DNA of 64,000 nucleotides. It comes from Ferrimonas kyonanensis DSM 18153 (GTDB lineage Bacteria > Pseudomonadota > Gammaproteobacteria > Enterobacterales > Shewanellaceae). Position 1 is the first letter of the stretch; the number at the start of each line of letters is the position of its first letter. The notes under the pieces are model-generated. The model made no database searches, was not told the origin of the DNA, and was given only the letters and a program-made list of their open reading frames with translations. Position numbers and translations under genes: made by a program. The stretch lies in the NCBI RefSeq assembly GCF_000425405.1, contig NZ_AUDJ01000014.1:166979-230978 (forward strand). The letters are read 5' to 3'. This document shows positions 38,658-47,825 of this stretch, piece after piece.

Positions 38658-39901
38658 TGAGCCTCTATGACAGCAATCAGGTCGCCGCGCTGCTGCGACA
38701 GATGGGACAGGCCGACGAACTGTTGTCCCAGGCTTACGTCTTTGGCGCCGTCAGTGCCGATGAGGACAACGAAGGCCAGCTGCGCAACCTGCAGAAAGCC
38801 AAGTTATTGCGCCCCGACGATGAACCGGGCAACTACCGCCTGACCGCCGACCTGAAGCGGTTGCTTAACAAGTTGATGCGCCAGCAGAGCGGCTATCGCC
38901 AGTTGACCGACATGGGCAAGGTCATCGATGCCATGGACGACGTGATCATCGACTATCGCGACTCCCTCATCGGTGGCCAGATGGACGACGCCGATCACTA
39001 TCTCGATCAGCTTGACGATCTGTTGTTTGATGCCAGAGACAGCCTCAATACCAGCCTGGACAACATGCACTATGCCATCTCCAGCCAGTTTGGTTTTGTG
39101 GCGACCCTGACCGCCAAGGTGCGGGAAAACCAGAAGGCGCTGGATTACGCCCAGAAACTGTTGAACGAGTTGCAGCAGATTGACCCTGAGACCTGTTACC
39201 AGTGGATTTTCGACGGTGCGCCCACCGAGTTTGCTCGCAAGATCACCGGGTTCGTGCATTGGTTTCGCATGGTGTTGGGCCGACTGGCGCACATCATCGA
39301 AAAGATGCGACAGAGCCTGTTCCGCCTGCGGCGCCAGGTCAAACAGGCCAACCAGTTGCGGGGCATGGCCCGCTTCCTGCGCAAGCACCCCGAGTATGAG
39401 CTGCGTGAAGACCTGGCTTTTGCCACCGATCTGCCCCGGGAGCTGAAACTGGCGCCGGCGATGGAGATGGGCGGCCTGGTGGATGTGCGCAGCAGTGCCG
39501 TCGAGCAGGAGTTGATCGAGATTGTCCAGCATCTGCGCCGCCAGCAGCCGACCACTCCGGTGGTGGCCGACCGGGACGGCGTCAGTGTCGAAAGCGACGA
39601 TCTGGAGACCCTGGCCTACCTCAGTGACTGGGTACTGGATGAAGTGGAACACTTCTTTGAGCTGGCGGTGATCAAGGACGGGGCCCTCTCCGCCCTGGAA
39701 CATTGGCAAGGACAGCAGCCTGCCTGGCTCAGTAACGAGTGGCAGTTGGATCCGCAGTTGTGGATTGAGCTGGTGTTTGGTTATTACTGCAACCTCTCTC
39801 CTCAGCAGCAGCAGTTGTTTGCCATGGAGATGGAGGAGCAACTGGTGGCGGGCACCAACAACAACTTTACCTACAGTGACGTGCGGATTCGGGTGGCCTG
39901 A
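38657..39901 (+). CDS. mksF: Kleisin-type subunit (MksF/JetA-like)
   Basis: A 414-residue, mostly helical protein. The N-terminal part looks like a winged helix (MSLYDSNQVAALLRQMGQAD and LLRPDDEPGNYRLTADLKRL). A long amphipathic helical region follows, with VIDAMDDVIIDYRDSLIGGQ and RMVLGRLAHIIEKMRQSLFR. A second small domain at the end has DLETLAYLSDWVLDEVEHFF. This is the plan of MksF/JetA kleisins that bridge the two SMC heads. It lies third in the operon, whereas in most described MksFEBG and JetABCD loci the kleisin gene is first. The stop is immediately followed by the next start. Confidence 0.78.
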   Translation: MSLYDSNQVAALLRQMGQADELLSQAYVFGAVSADEDNEGQLRNLQKAKLLRPDDEPGNYRLTADLKRLLNKLMRQQSGYRQLTDMGKVIDAMDDVIIDYRDSLIGGQMDDADHYLDQLDDLLFDARDSLNTSLDNMHYAISSQFGFVATLTAKVRENQKALDYAQKLLNELQQIDPETCYQWIFDGAPTEFARKITGFVHWFRMVLGRLAHIIEKMRQSLFRLRRQVKQANQLRGMARFLRKHPEYELREDLAFATDLPRELKLAPAMEMGGLVDVRSSAVEQELIEIVQHLRRQQPTTPVVADRDGVSVESDDLETLAYLSDWVLDEVEHFFELAVIKDGALSALEHWQGQQPAWLSNEWQLDPQLWIELVFGYYCNLSPQQQQLFAMEMEEQLVAGTNNNFTYSDVRIRVA

Positions 39902-40816
39902 ATGGCGTTGAATCGTCGCGAGCGTCAAACTCTGGCAGGCTGGTTTGCTCGGCCTTGGAGAGCGCAGGACGTGGCGTTTGGCGCCCTGGCAAGCCGGCTG
40001 CATCGTGACTACGGGTTTGGCGAGGTGCGCGGTGATGGCCGCGCCAGAGCCCGGCTTCATATCAGTCGCGATCATCTCAGTGCGTTACGGCAGGAGCTCA
40101 GGCGCGACGGTCTCGGTGATCCCTGCGAGCCGGCCTTTGTTGGCGAGGGTCTAAGCCGTATTCAACAGGCACAAACTCAAGCCGATGAGAAGGGCGGCGC
40201 CCAGGCCGTGACCGAGGAGCTGGTGTTGTGCCGGCCGTTGACTCACTGGCACATCGACGACACCCCCCTGGCCCTGCCACCCTTGATGCAAGCGGGTCAG
40301 TTACTGAACTGGCCTTCTCTACAGCAGTTGGGGCAACGGCTTGGCCATACCCACCTGGTGCTGGTGGAGAACCTGGCACTGATGGCTGAGCTCCATCGCC
40401 TGAATCTGCCCGATAGCCTCAACCAGGCGCTGTTTCTCTACCGAGGTGACGTTGCTGCCGACAGGCAGGTCAGTCGCGCTTATCAGTGCTTCAGGGCGTT
40501 CAAGGGGCAGTTGCCGCTGGTGTACTTTGGCGATTTTGATCCCGCCGGGCTGGAAATCGGCCTTGGCTGTGGTGCCGAACAGCTGCTGCTTCCAGCCCGG
40601 TCTCTGTGGCCGGCGCTGTTGTCTGCCGACTGGCAAGGTCTTAAAGGCCCTGAGACCCGCTGGTTTGAGCAACGGGCCCAGGCACAGCGGCTGCATGATT
40701 CGCAGCTGCCTGACTCGGTGAAGCAGGCATTGTTGGCCATGGACCGACACAAACAGACCCGCACGCAGGAGCACCTGCTGGCCCATGACGTCGCGCTGGA
40801 ACTGCGGGCACTGTAA
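39902..40816 (+). CDS. mksG: Toprim-fold nuclease subunit (MksG/JetD-like)
   Basis: A 304-residue protein with a DNA-binding-like N-terminal part (ARARLHISRDHLSALRQELR) and a C-terminal toprim domain. The catalytic Glu156 is in LVLVENLALM and the DxD pair is Asp211/Asp213 in VYFGDFDPAGLEIG. In JetD and MksG this fold, related to topoisomerase VI subunit A, cuts DNA that the condensin has recognised. The chain is shorter than typical JetD (near 380-400 residues by my recollection), mainly in the N-terminal domain. It starts directly after the kleisin stop, and the operon ends in a 16-bp hairpin. Confidence 0.85.
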   Translation: MALNRRERQTLAGWFARPWRAQDVAFGALASRLHRDYGFGEVRGDGRARARLHISRDHLSALRQELRRDGLGDPCEPAFVGEGLSRIQQAQTQADEKGGAQAVTEELVLCRPLTHWHIDDTPLALPPLMQAGQLLNWPSLQQLGQRLGHTHLVLVENLALMAELHRLNLPDSLNQALFLYRGDVAADRQVSRAYQCFRAFKGQLPLVYFGDFDPAGLEIGLGCGAEQLLLPARSLWPALLSADWQGLKGPETRWFEQRAQAQRLHDSQLPDSVKQALLAMDRHKQTRTQEHLLAHDVALELRAL

Positions 40817-40833
40817 TCGCAACTGAGCGCTAA

Positions 40834-40869
40834 AACAATGCGGCTTGCCATCTGGCAAGCCGCATTGTT
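40834..40869. terminator. Perfect 16-bp hairpin ending the condensin operon
   Basis: AACAATGCGGCTTGCC-ATCT-GGCAAGCCGCATTGTT is fully complementary with a four-base loop. It lies between convergent genes and is likely a bidirectional terminator, although the T-runs are short. Confidence 0.8.
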
Positions 40870-40891
40870 TGGTTCTGAAGTCAGGATGGGG

Positions 40892-41584
40892 TCAGCGGTT
40901 TCTCAGCGTGGCCGCCGGCGCCGGGGTGACCTGGTAGAAGTAGCGGCGGAGCAGTTCCGGTAATCGCTCCAGAATATGGGATTTCAGTGCCAGCTTGCTC
41001 TGTTTCAAGTGCTCCGCCAGGGCGCGCTCATCAAAGGCGGCCAGGGCTGGCAGCGCCACCGGGGCAAAACTCAGGTGCCAGGGCTCTGGCTGCACACCGC
41101 CCAGGTTCTTGGTGTAAGGGCGAAAGAAGCCATATTCAGTCATGTGCTCGTCCAGCCAGCGGTTGAGTTTGCCGTTGGGGCCGCGGCCACGGTATTCCAG
41201 AGGCTCCAGCTTGAGGTTGTCACGACCAATGGCATTGGCGTCGTAAAAATTGAAGTCGCTGCCCCAGTGCCGGCGCGACGTACCAGGCAGGGAAGACCAG
41301 GCCAGAATGGCGCGCAACAGTTCGTTGTCATTGAGGTTAGCCGGGTTCAGCGGCCGGCCCTCTTCATCGACCAGGGGCTGTTTGCCCATCACCTTGCCAT
41401 TGAAAGTGCTCAGTTGAGAATCGAAACTGCACCATCCCGAGGCGCACTGCAGGTCGAGCCCAACCTTGCTGGCGGCCTCCTGCATCTGGCGGAAGGCCAC
41501 GGCGGTGCGGCACTCCAGCAGCTGGTCTTCCACCTCCATCAGGTGGGTTTGTTCTAGGCCCATGAGCTGGGATTGGGTCAGCAC
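40892..41584 (-). CDS. M15-family D-Ala-D-Ala carboxypeptidase-like protein
   Basis: A 230-residue protein of the VanY/M15B type. Zinc-site motifs are SRRHWGSDFNFYD (the usual SxHxxGxAxD, with Asp for Ala) and QPEPWHLSF (usual ExWH). No signal peptide is seen at the assigned start, so it may act in the cytoplasm on recycled muropeptides or be exported in another way. It faces the condensin operon tail to tail and shows no link to it. Confidence 0.83.
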   Translation of the reverse strand: MLTQSQLMGLEQTHLMEVEDQLLECRTAVAFRQMQEAASKVGLDLQCASGWCSFDSQLSTFNGKVMGKQPLVDEEGRPLNPANLNDNELLRAILAWSSLPGTSRRHWGSDFNFYDANAIGRDNLKLEPLEYRGRGPNGKLNRWLDEHMTEYGFFRPYTKNLGGVQPEPWHLSFAPVALPALAAFDERALAEHLKQSKLALKSHILERLPELLRRYFYQVTPAPAATLRNR

Positions 41585-42086
41585 AATAGCGTCTCCATTG
41601 TTGTTTCGTTGTAGTCTGCCAGAATCTGGGGGTTACCGATACTCACACGTGTGTTGCTCTGAGGCAGGGTGGCGATAATGTGGACAAGATCAATCAGTTA
41701 TTTTCTCTGTAGCCGCATTGAGTTTTCCCATGCAGTGCTGCTGTCCTCGCAGAGGGTGAGGCGCTACCGGCCACCTTATTCACAGTCCACCAGCCAATAA
41801 ACGCCAGTTTACCGCGAACGGCCTGCCAGGGGGAGTCGTTATCGTCTTTGTTGATGGCGCGAGCCTGGCCTTCCCGAAGCGTTCGAAGCCGGTAAATCCC
41901 CCGGTCGTGGGGTGGCTCTGTTATACCCGTGGCCAACGTATTTCTCTTTGTTATTTCATTTAATCGAATTTTTCGTTTGCGGCGATAGCTTGTAATTGTT
42001 TTTGTGTTTTGTTGGCTTGGGGTACTATAGCTCCATCGACGCGGTAAGCGTCACTACAAAAACTATGCAAATAAGAGAGATACGCC
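41585..42086. other. Gene-poor region upstream of ahpC
   Basis: About 500 bases without a convincing gene. A small frame at 41694-41936 on the minus strand has no recognisable family, and it may be remnant DNA. Next to ahpC, TACTAT at 42023-42028 could be the -10 box. An OxyR-like half pattern (ATAG at 41985-41988 with a poor partner) is too weak to call. Confidence 0.4.
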
Positions 42087-42644
42087 ATGATCAACACTCA
42101 AATTAAGCCGTTCAAAGCCACCGCCTTCAAACAGGGCGAGTTTGTAGAAATTACCGAGCAGGATGTCAAAGGCAAGTGGGCGGTGTTCTTCTTCTACCCC
42201 GCCGACTTCACCTTTGTCTGCCCCACCGAGCTGGGCGATCTGGCGGACCACTACGAAGAGCTGCAGCGCCGCGGTGTTGAGGTGTACTCCGTGTCCACCG
42301 ACACCCACTTTACCCACAAGGCCTGGCACGACAGCTCCGATACCATCGGTAAGATCAACTACTTCATGGTCGGGGATCAGACCGGCACCATCACTAACAA
42401 CTTCAACGTGATGCGTGAAGGCCAGGGCCTGGCAGACCGTGCCACCTTCCTGGTTGACCCTGAGGGTGTCATCCAAGCGATGGAGATCACCGCCGAGGGC
42501 ATCGGCCGTGACGCCGAAGACCTGATGCGCAAGGTGAAAGCGGCGCAGTACGTGGCCAACAACCCAGGTGAAGTGTGCCCCGCCAAGTGGAAAGAGGGTG
42601 AACAGACCCTGGCTCCCTCCCTGGACCTGGTCGGCAAAATCTAA
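42087..42644 (+). CDS. ahpC: Alkyl hydroperoxide reductase, peroxiredoxin subunit
   Basis: The 185-residue typical 2-Cys peroxiredoxin reduces hydrogen peroxide and organic hydroperoxides in the cytoplasm. The peroxidatic Cys is in [20 protein letters not shown] and the resolving Cys in [11 protein letters not shown] near the end. AAGAGAGA precedes the ATG. Its reductase, ahpF, follows 100 bases later behind a GC-rich hairpin. Confidence 0.98.
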   Translation: MINTQIKPFKATAFKQGEFVEITEQDVKGKWAVFFFYPADFTFVCPTELGDLADHYEELQRRGVEVYSVSTDTHFTHKAWHDSSDTIGKINYFMVGDQTGTITNNFNVMREGQGLADRATFLVDPEGVIQAMEITAEGIGRDAEDLMRKVKAAQYVANNPGEVCPAKWKEGEQTLAPSLDLVGKI

Positions 42645-42663
42645 ATTCCAACAGGTTCTCTTG

Positions 42664-42705
42664 CCAGTGTCCCCCGCCGCCCTGGTGCGGCGGGGTGGTC
42701 ACTGG
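42664..42705 (+). other. GC-rich hairpin between ahpC and ahpF
   Basis: CCAGTG and CACTGG enclose CCCCGCCGC paired with GCGGCGGGG. There is no T-run, so it probably protects the ahpC mRNA end and lowers ahpF expression relative to ahpC rather than ending all transcripts. Confidence 0.6.
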
Positions 42706-42744
42706 CCATCCACCCAACCACCACCGAATTTCTGAGGTTTCACC

Positions 42745-44337
42745 ATGTTAGACCAAGCGATGAAGCAGCAATTACAATCTTACTTGTCCAACCTGAAGTC
42801 CGATGTGCAGCTGCGCCTGAGCCTGGATGACAGCGACACCGGCAGCAAACTGGCGGCCCTGGCGGCGGACATCGCCTCTTTGAGCAGCCTCATCAGCGTG
42901 GTGCGGGATGACAGCCACAGCGAGCGCAAGCCGCTGATGCTGGTGGAGAACCTGGAGACGGGCAGCGCCATCGGCTTTGCCGGTCTGCCCATGGGCCATG
43001 AGTTTACCTCTCTGGTGCTGGCACTGCTGCACAGCGGTGGTCATCCCATTAAGCTGGATGATGACACCATTGCCCAAATAGCGGCATTGGATACGCCGTT
43101 GAACGTGGAGATCTTCATCTCCCTCTCTTGCCAGAACTGTCCCGAGGTGGTGCAGGCGTTCAACATGATGGCCGCCATCAACCCGTTGATCACCGTTACC
43201 ATGATCGACGGCGCCGCTTTCCAGGATGAGGTCAAGGCCCGGGATATTCTGGCGGTGCCCAGTGTGTTCGTGAACGGTGAGCTGTTTGGTCAGGGCCGCA
43301 TGTCCCTGGCGGAGATCCTCGGTAAGGTGGACAGCGGCGCCGCCGAGAAGCGGGCGGCCAGGCTCAACCAGCAGGCGCCGTTTGATGTGCTGGTGGTGGG
43401 CGGCGGCCCGGCAGGGGCGTCGGCGGCCATCTACGCCGCCCGTAAGGGGATTCGCACCGGCGTGGTGGCCGAACGCTTCGGCGGGCAGGTTCAGGACACC
43501 ATGGCCATCGAGAACTTCATCTCGGTGAAAACCACCACCGGACCCAAGCTGGTGGCCAGCCTGGAGGAGCACGTGAAGGAGTATGGTGTCGAGGTGATCA
43601 CCGAGCAGCGCGCCGCCAACATTAAAGGCGTCGAAGAGACCACGGATGGTTACCTCCATGTGGAACTGGAGAGCGGCGCGGTGCTCAAAGCCCGCAGCGT
43701 CATCACCAGTACCGGGGCCCGCTGGCGCGAGATGAAGGTGCCCGGTGAGCAGGCGTATCGCAACAAGGGCGTGGCCTACTGTCCCCACTGCGATGGTCCG
43801 TTGTTCAAGGGCAAGCGCACCGCCGTCATTGGCGGCGGTAACTCCGGCATCGAGGCGGCCATCGACCTGGCCGGCATTGTCGAGCACGTCACCGTGCTGG
43901 AGTTTGCCGACAGCCTGCGTGCCGACCAAGTGCTGATCGACAAGGCCAATGCCACCGCCAACATTGACATCATTACCCTGGCCGAGACCACTCAGGTGCT
44001 GGGAGACGGTGAGCGGGTGACCGGGTTGGAGTATCGGGATCGCAACAGCGGCGAGTTACACCGGCTTGAGCTGGCCGGCATCTTCGTTCAGATCGGGCTG
44101 GTGCCCAACAGCGAGTGGCTCAAAGACAGCCAGGTGACATTGTCTGCCCGCGGTGAGATTGAGATTGATGCGCGCGGTGCCACCAGCCTGGAGGGGGTGT
44201 TTGCCGCCGGGGATGTGACCACCGTGCCTTACAAGCAGATCATCATCGCCATGGGGGAAGGCGCCAAGGCCAGCCTGGCAGCCTTCGATCACCTGATTCG
44301 CAATCCGGCTCCGGTGGCGCAAGCCGAACTGGCGTAG
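42745..44337 (+). CDS. ahpF: Alkyl hydroperoxide reductase subunit F
   Basis: The flavoprotein moves electrons from NADH to AhpC. The 530 residues contain the N-terminal double thioredoxin domain with [20 protein letters not shown] (CxxC). The FAD domain follows with [20 protein letters not shown], the redox-active [12 protein letters not shown], and the NADH-binding [16 protein letters not shown]. coli AhpF has 521 residues. GAGGTTTCACC precedes the ATG. Confidence 0.98.
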   Translation: MLDQAMKQQLQSYLSNLKSDVQLRLSLDDSDTGSKLAALAADIASLSSLISVVRDDSHSERKPLMLVENLETGSAIGFAGLPMGHEFTSLVLALLHSGGHPIKLDDDTIAQIAALDTPLNVEIFISLSCQNCPEVVQAFNMMAAINPLITVTMIDGAAFQDEVKARDILAVPSVFVNGELFGQGRMSLAEILGKVDSGAAEKRAARLNQQAPFDVLVVGGGPAGASAAIYAARKGIRTGVVAERFGGQVQDTMAIENFISVKTTTGPKLVASLEEHVKEYGVEVITEQRAANIKGVEETTDGYLHVELESGAVLKARSVITSTGARWREMKVPGEQAYRNKGVAYCPHCDGPLFKGKRTAVIGGGNSGIEAAIDLAGIVEHVTVLEFADSLRADQVLIDKANATANIDIITLAETTQVLGDGERVTGLEYRDRNSGELHRLELAGIFVQIGLVPNSEWLKDSQVTLSARGEIEIDARGATSLEGVFAAGDVTTVPYKQIIIAMGEGAKASLAAFDHLIRNPAPVAQAELA

Positions 44338-44366
44338 CGCTCAGACTCCGGACGGGTTCAAACATC

Positions 44367-44392
44367 AGAGAGGTGCATCGCCTCTCTTTTTT
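44367..44392 (+). terminator. Terminator of ahpCF
   Basis: AGAGAGG and CCTCTCT pair around a short loop and are followed by a run of six T. Confidence 0.9.
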
Positions 44393-45172
44393 GATTCCCG
44401 GGAGGGGGCAAAGTAGTCAAGTTTGGGGTGTCGTCGGTCGCTATTGGCCTAGGTTGGTGGCAACCGCAACCGCTCAAAGAGGTTGATTGGCGTTCAATTG
44501 GCCATCGATTCTGAAAGATTACCAAAATGGTGGTCAATTCTTGCTCAGCCAAGCGCCTGTTTCGGCAGAGTTGTTATCTGGATCCGGTTTTATTGCCGGA
44601 AAATCCGCAATGCAACCCGGGTGTAACCTGGCATTTACTCTTGGGTGGCGTTTGATTGACCATATCTTCTTTTCTATTGTTTAAGCTTCTGAATTGAATA
44701 GCCATTTCTCTTGGTGGCGTCGGTTTGGCGGCGGAGGTGTCGTTGCCGCCGTCACTCTGCCTGTTAAAGGAGGTAATGCTCAGTTGTGCAGCGCGGCGGC
44801 AACCTTGATGCAAAGGATGCTGGCAGATGTTCACTTTCGCCCACCTTTGCTTGCATTCGGCCATGGCTCCCTGGGGGGTGCCTACACCAACAGCCTGGCG
44901 TTGGCAATATGGTCAAGGTCGGAGGTTGTCGGTAAAATTACTACCATGATGATGAAGATTCACCTCCTCTTTTTTGACGGCGGCGGCTAACCCGCTCCCT
45001 GCCAGTCAGCCGGATTGCCGGCCAACTCAGCTAACTTCGGCACAGATCCCTGTCGCCAGTGGTTTCCCCAATTGGACGTTCGTTTTCACCTGTCGCCATC
45101 CAGGCTGACGGCGCTGTGGGCGTGATGTTTGGGGTTGTGAACCTGTTTGTAACAGTAAGAAAAGAAGACCAA
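44393..45172. other. Long non-coding region upstream of gltS
   Basis: Nearly 800 bases with only short open frames of no recognisable family on either strand. It may hold gltS control sites or remnants of lost genes. A 21-base segment at 44967-44987 (TTTTTTGACGGCGGCGGC then TAAC) recurs almost identically at 55429-55448. Confidence 0.45.
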
Positions 45173-46396
45173 ATGAATTCAGTGATTGTAATTAATGAGC
45201 TTGAGTCCTTACTGATCGCCATTGTGGTGCTGTTCCTCGGATACTTTGTTAATGGCAAGGTACCGGTGTTGAAACGGTACAACATTCCAGAGCCCATTGT
45301 CGGCGGGTTGATCGTGGCCAGTATCATTGCCGTGGTGCATCAGTATGGCATCGACCTGCAATTCCAACTGGCCATCAAAAGCACCCTGATGAAGATGTTT
45401 TTCGCCACCGTTGGCCTGGCCGCGAGCTTTAAGCTGCTGGCTCAGGGTGGCTCGCGAGTGTTCCTGTTCCTGGGACTGGCAACGGTGTTCATTCTGATCC
45501 AAAACAGCGTCGGCGTCGGTCTGAGCTCTTTGATGGGCCTGGATCCATTGCTGGGGCTTATCGCCGGATCCATAACCCTGTCCGGTGGTCATGGTACCGG
45601 CGCCGCCTGGTCGCAGACGTTTGCCAGCGAGTTTGGTTTGCAGACGCTGGAGTTGTCCATGGCGGCGGCCACCTTTGGTCTGGTGATGGGGGGCATCATC
45701 GGCGGTCCGGTGGCGCAGCGACTGATTCGCAAGCACGGATTGAAATCGGCTTTTGGTGATGGCGAAAATCACCACATTGAGCATCCGGACCTGGTGACTT
45801 ACAGTGATCATGAAGAGGATCGCATCACCGCTAAAAACAGCATCGAGGTGTTGTTCATTCTGTTGCTGTGTGTCGCCAGTGCCGCCTACATCAAGACCTT
45901 TGTCGATGGCTTTGGTATCGCCTGGCTGCGGATCCCTGATTTTGTCTACGCCTTGTTTGTCGGGGTGGTGATCACCAACCTGTGCGAAGCCACCAAGGTG
46001 TATAAAATCAACAAGGAAACCGTCGATGCCCTCGGTACCATTTCGCTGTCGTTGTTCCTGGCCATGGCACTGATGAGCCTCAAGCTGTGGGACTTGCTGG
46101 ACCTGGCCTTGCCAATGTTGGTGATTCTGTGTGTGCAGACGCTGGTGCTGGGGCTGTTTGCTTACTTTGTTACCTTTAAGGTGATGGGGGGCAGTTACGA
46201 TGCGGCCATCATCTCCGGCGGTCACTGCGGCTTTGGCATGGGCGCGACCCCGACGGCGGTGATGAACATGGGCTCACTGGTGTCCCACCATGGTCCGTCG
46301 CCGCAGGCGTTTATGGTGGTGCCCGTGGTGGGGGCCTTCTTCATCGACATCACCAACCTGATCGTGTTGCAGACCTACGTCAGCTTTCTGCGATAA
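45173..46396 (+). CDS. gltS: Sodium/glutamate symporter GltS
   Basis: Imports glutamate with sodium. The 407-residue protein has about ten or more transmembrane segments and GltS signatures: NSVIVINELESLLIAIVVLF at the start, SITLSGGHGTGAAW, and ISGGHCGFGMGATPTAVMN in the second repeat. The ATG at 45173 is chosen because the family starts there (E. coli 401 aa) and AAGAAG precedes it; an open frame extends to 45059 without family similarity. Confidence 0.96.
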   Translation: MNSVIVINELESLLIAIVVLFLGYFVNGKVPVLKRYNIPEPIVGGLIVASIIAVVHQYGIDLQFQLAIKSTLMKMFFATVGLAASFKLLAQGGSRVFLFLGLATVFILIQNSVGVGLSSLMGLDPLLGLIAGSITLSGGHGTGAAWSQTFASEFGLQTLELSMAAATFGLVMGGIIGGPVAQRLIRKHGLKSAFGDGENHHIEHPDLVTYSDHEEDRITAKNSIEVLFILLLCVASAAYIKTFVDGFGIAWLRIPDFVYALFVGVVITNLCEATKVYKINKETVDALGTISLSLFLAMALMSLKLWDLLDLALPMLVILCVQTLVLGLFAYFVTFKVMGGSYDAAIISGGHCGFGMGATPTAVMNMGSLVSHHGPSPQAFMVVPVVGAFFIDITNLIVLQTYVSFLR

Positions 46397-46413
46397 CACT
46401 CGGTTTTGATTAG

Positions 46414-46441
46414 AAAAGGGCCAGCATCTGCTGGCCCTTTT
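46414..46441. terminator. Bidirectional terminator after gltS
   Basis: AAAAGGGCCAGCA-TC-TGCTGGCCCTTTT is a perfect stem between two convergent genes. Confidence 0.93.
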
Positions 46442-46484
46442 GGTGTGGGGTGCCTTGGAACTGCGGTGGACGACGGTGTGGCGA

Positions 46485-47816
46485 TTATTGCACCGAGTAC
46501 AGGGCGTTGCCGTTGTCGTCCTGGTTCACTACGATGTCATACACGGCAACGGGTGAACTGTTACCGGCTGAACCTCTGGCCTTGTTGAGGGTAACGGCGC
46601 GGGGGCCGAAGGTGGTGCCGTTGCCCAGATACAGCGTCACCAATGCTTTTTCTGGCTGGTAGCCTTTGAAGTAGTTGACGCCAACGGAGTAGGTGCCTTC
46701 ATTGACCCGGTCGCAGGCGACGAAGTAGTTTTCCGGTCCCACCGCTGTGGTGTCATCCACATCCAGAGTTCCGTCCTGACCGGTTTTGTTGCGGTAGTAG
46801 ACGTGACTGCCACCGGGTTCAAACACATGCAGGTCGACGTCCGGTTGATCCCCCCAGGACAGGGTGGCTCGAATGGCCCCTTCGCCGGCAATGACCTCGG
46901 GGTACGCCAGTTGCTCAGACAGGGTGGTAATGCCGGCATTGATTCGGGCTCGAGAAGCCAGGCGGCTGTCAAAGTAGCTGCTTAAAAAACTGTGATTGAG
47001 CAGTTCGCGGTGGTCGTTGAGCAGGCCTGGGTCGTTGTCGATGTTGGCGGCCATAACGGTTTCGGTAAGCCGAAGCAGGTTGATGACCCGATCATCGTCG
47101 GCGGTGACGTAATCGGCGCCATTGACGGTGGTCGCCGCCGGTGAAGCCACGCCGTAGTAGTTGATGCTGTCCGCGTACTGCGGGTGTTTAGTCAGGGTGG
47201 CGGCGATGGCAGTGTTGGTGAACAGGTTGCCCTGACTGTGGGCCACCACCAGCACTCTGCGCCCGTTTATCAGGGCATCGGAATAGAGGCGACTGTGGTT
47301 GGTGTTGACCAGATCGCCGTCGGCCATGGCGTCGGCGGCGGTTTGGGCCAGACTGTCTCCGAGCTCCTCTAGCAATTCATTGGTCAACAGGGCAGCGACC
47401 AGGTTGCCGTTGGTAAGGGCAAGGGAGACGGTGGCCCGAATCTCGTCGTTGGACAAGCCGGAGCGCAGCAAGTCGTACACCATGTAGGCAATGCTACCGT
47501 CCGGGTCTTCGGTGATCTTCTGTTGAAATACCTGAACCACATCGGTGACAAACCCCTGACTGTAGTTGTAGGCGGTTTTAAAGTGGTAGGTGCTGTTGGC
47601 TTCAGTCTGTTCCAGCGGCGCCTTGTAGACCTTGAGCAACAGCGCGGTAACCTCCTGGGCCTCGCTGAGGGTGGTATTGATGCCATTGGCAAAATAGACA
47701 TTGGTTTGCTTGTTGTCGGAAATGGGGGTGCTGCAGCCATTGAGGCTGGCTTGCACCGCCACAGGAAAACTGACTGCACTGATGGCAAGTGTGGTTATAA
47801 GGGCGTAGTTCATCAT
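46485..47816 (-). CDS. Secreted lipase-like alpha/beta hydrolase with C-terminal YfaP/DUF2135-like domain
   Basis: A 443-residue exported protein (signal peptide MMNYALITTLAISAVSFPVA). The first 300 residues look like an alpha/beta hydrolase; VLVVAHSQGNLFTNTAIAA carries a nucleophile-elbow-like Ser in AHSQG. The last 110 residues, GAIRATLSWGDQPDVDLHVF and EPGGSHVYYRNKTGQDGTLD, match the YfaP/DUF2135 beta-sandwich. It may act on lipids or another ester outside the cell. The lipoprotein gene just upstream on the same strand, nine bases away, is probably cotranscribed. Confidence 0.75.
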   Translation of the reverse strand: MMNYALITTLAISAVSFPVAVQASLNGCSTPISDNKQTNVYFANGINTTLSEAQEVTALLLKVYKAPLEQTEANSTYHFKTAYNYSQGFVTDVVQVFQQKITEDPDGSIAYMVYDLLRSGLSNDEIRATVSLALTNGNLVAALLTNELLEELGDSLAQTAADAMADGDLVNTNHSRLYSDALINGRRVLVVAHSQGNLFTNTAIAATLTKHPQYADSINYYGVASPAATTVNGADYVTADDDRVINLLRLTETVMAANIDNDPGLLNDHRELLNHSFLSSYFDSRLASRARINAGITTLSEQLAYPEVIAGEGAIRATLSWGDQPDVDLHVFEPGGSHVYYRNKTGQDGTLDVDDTTAVGPENYFVACDRVNEGTYSVGVNYFKGYQPEKALVTLYLGNGTTFGPRAVTLNKARGSAGNSSPVAVYDIVVNQDDNGNALYSVQ

Positions 47817-47825
47817 CTTTCCTGC

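Noticed and set aside
41694..41936. 80-codon open frame on the minus strand upstream of ahpC
   Set aside because: No family, start signal or neighbour supports it; it is kept only as part of the gene-poor region.
41985..42010. OxyR-like motif before ahpC
   Set aside because: Only one ATAG element fits; the partner elements at the 7-base spacing are poor matches.
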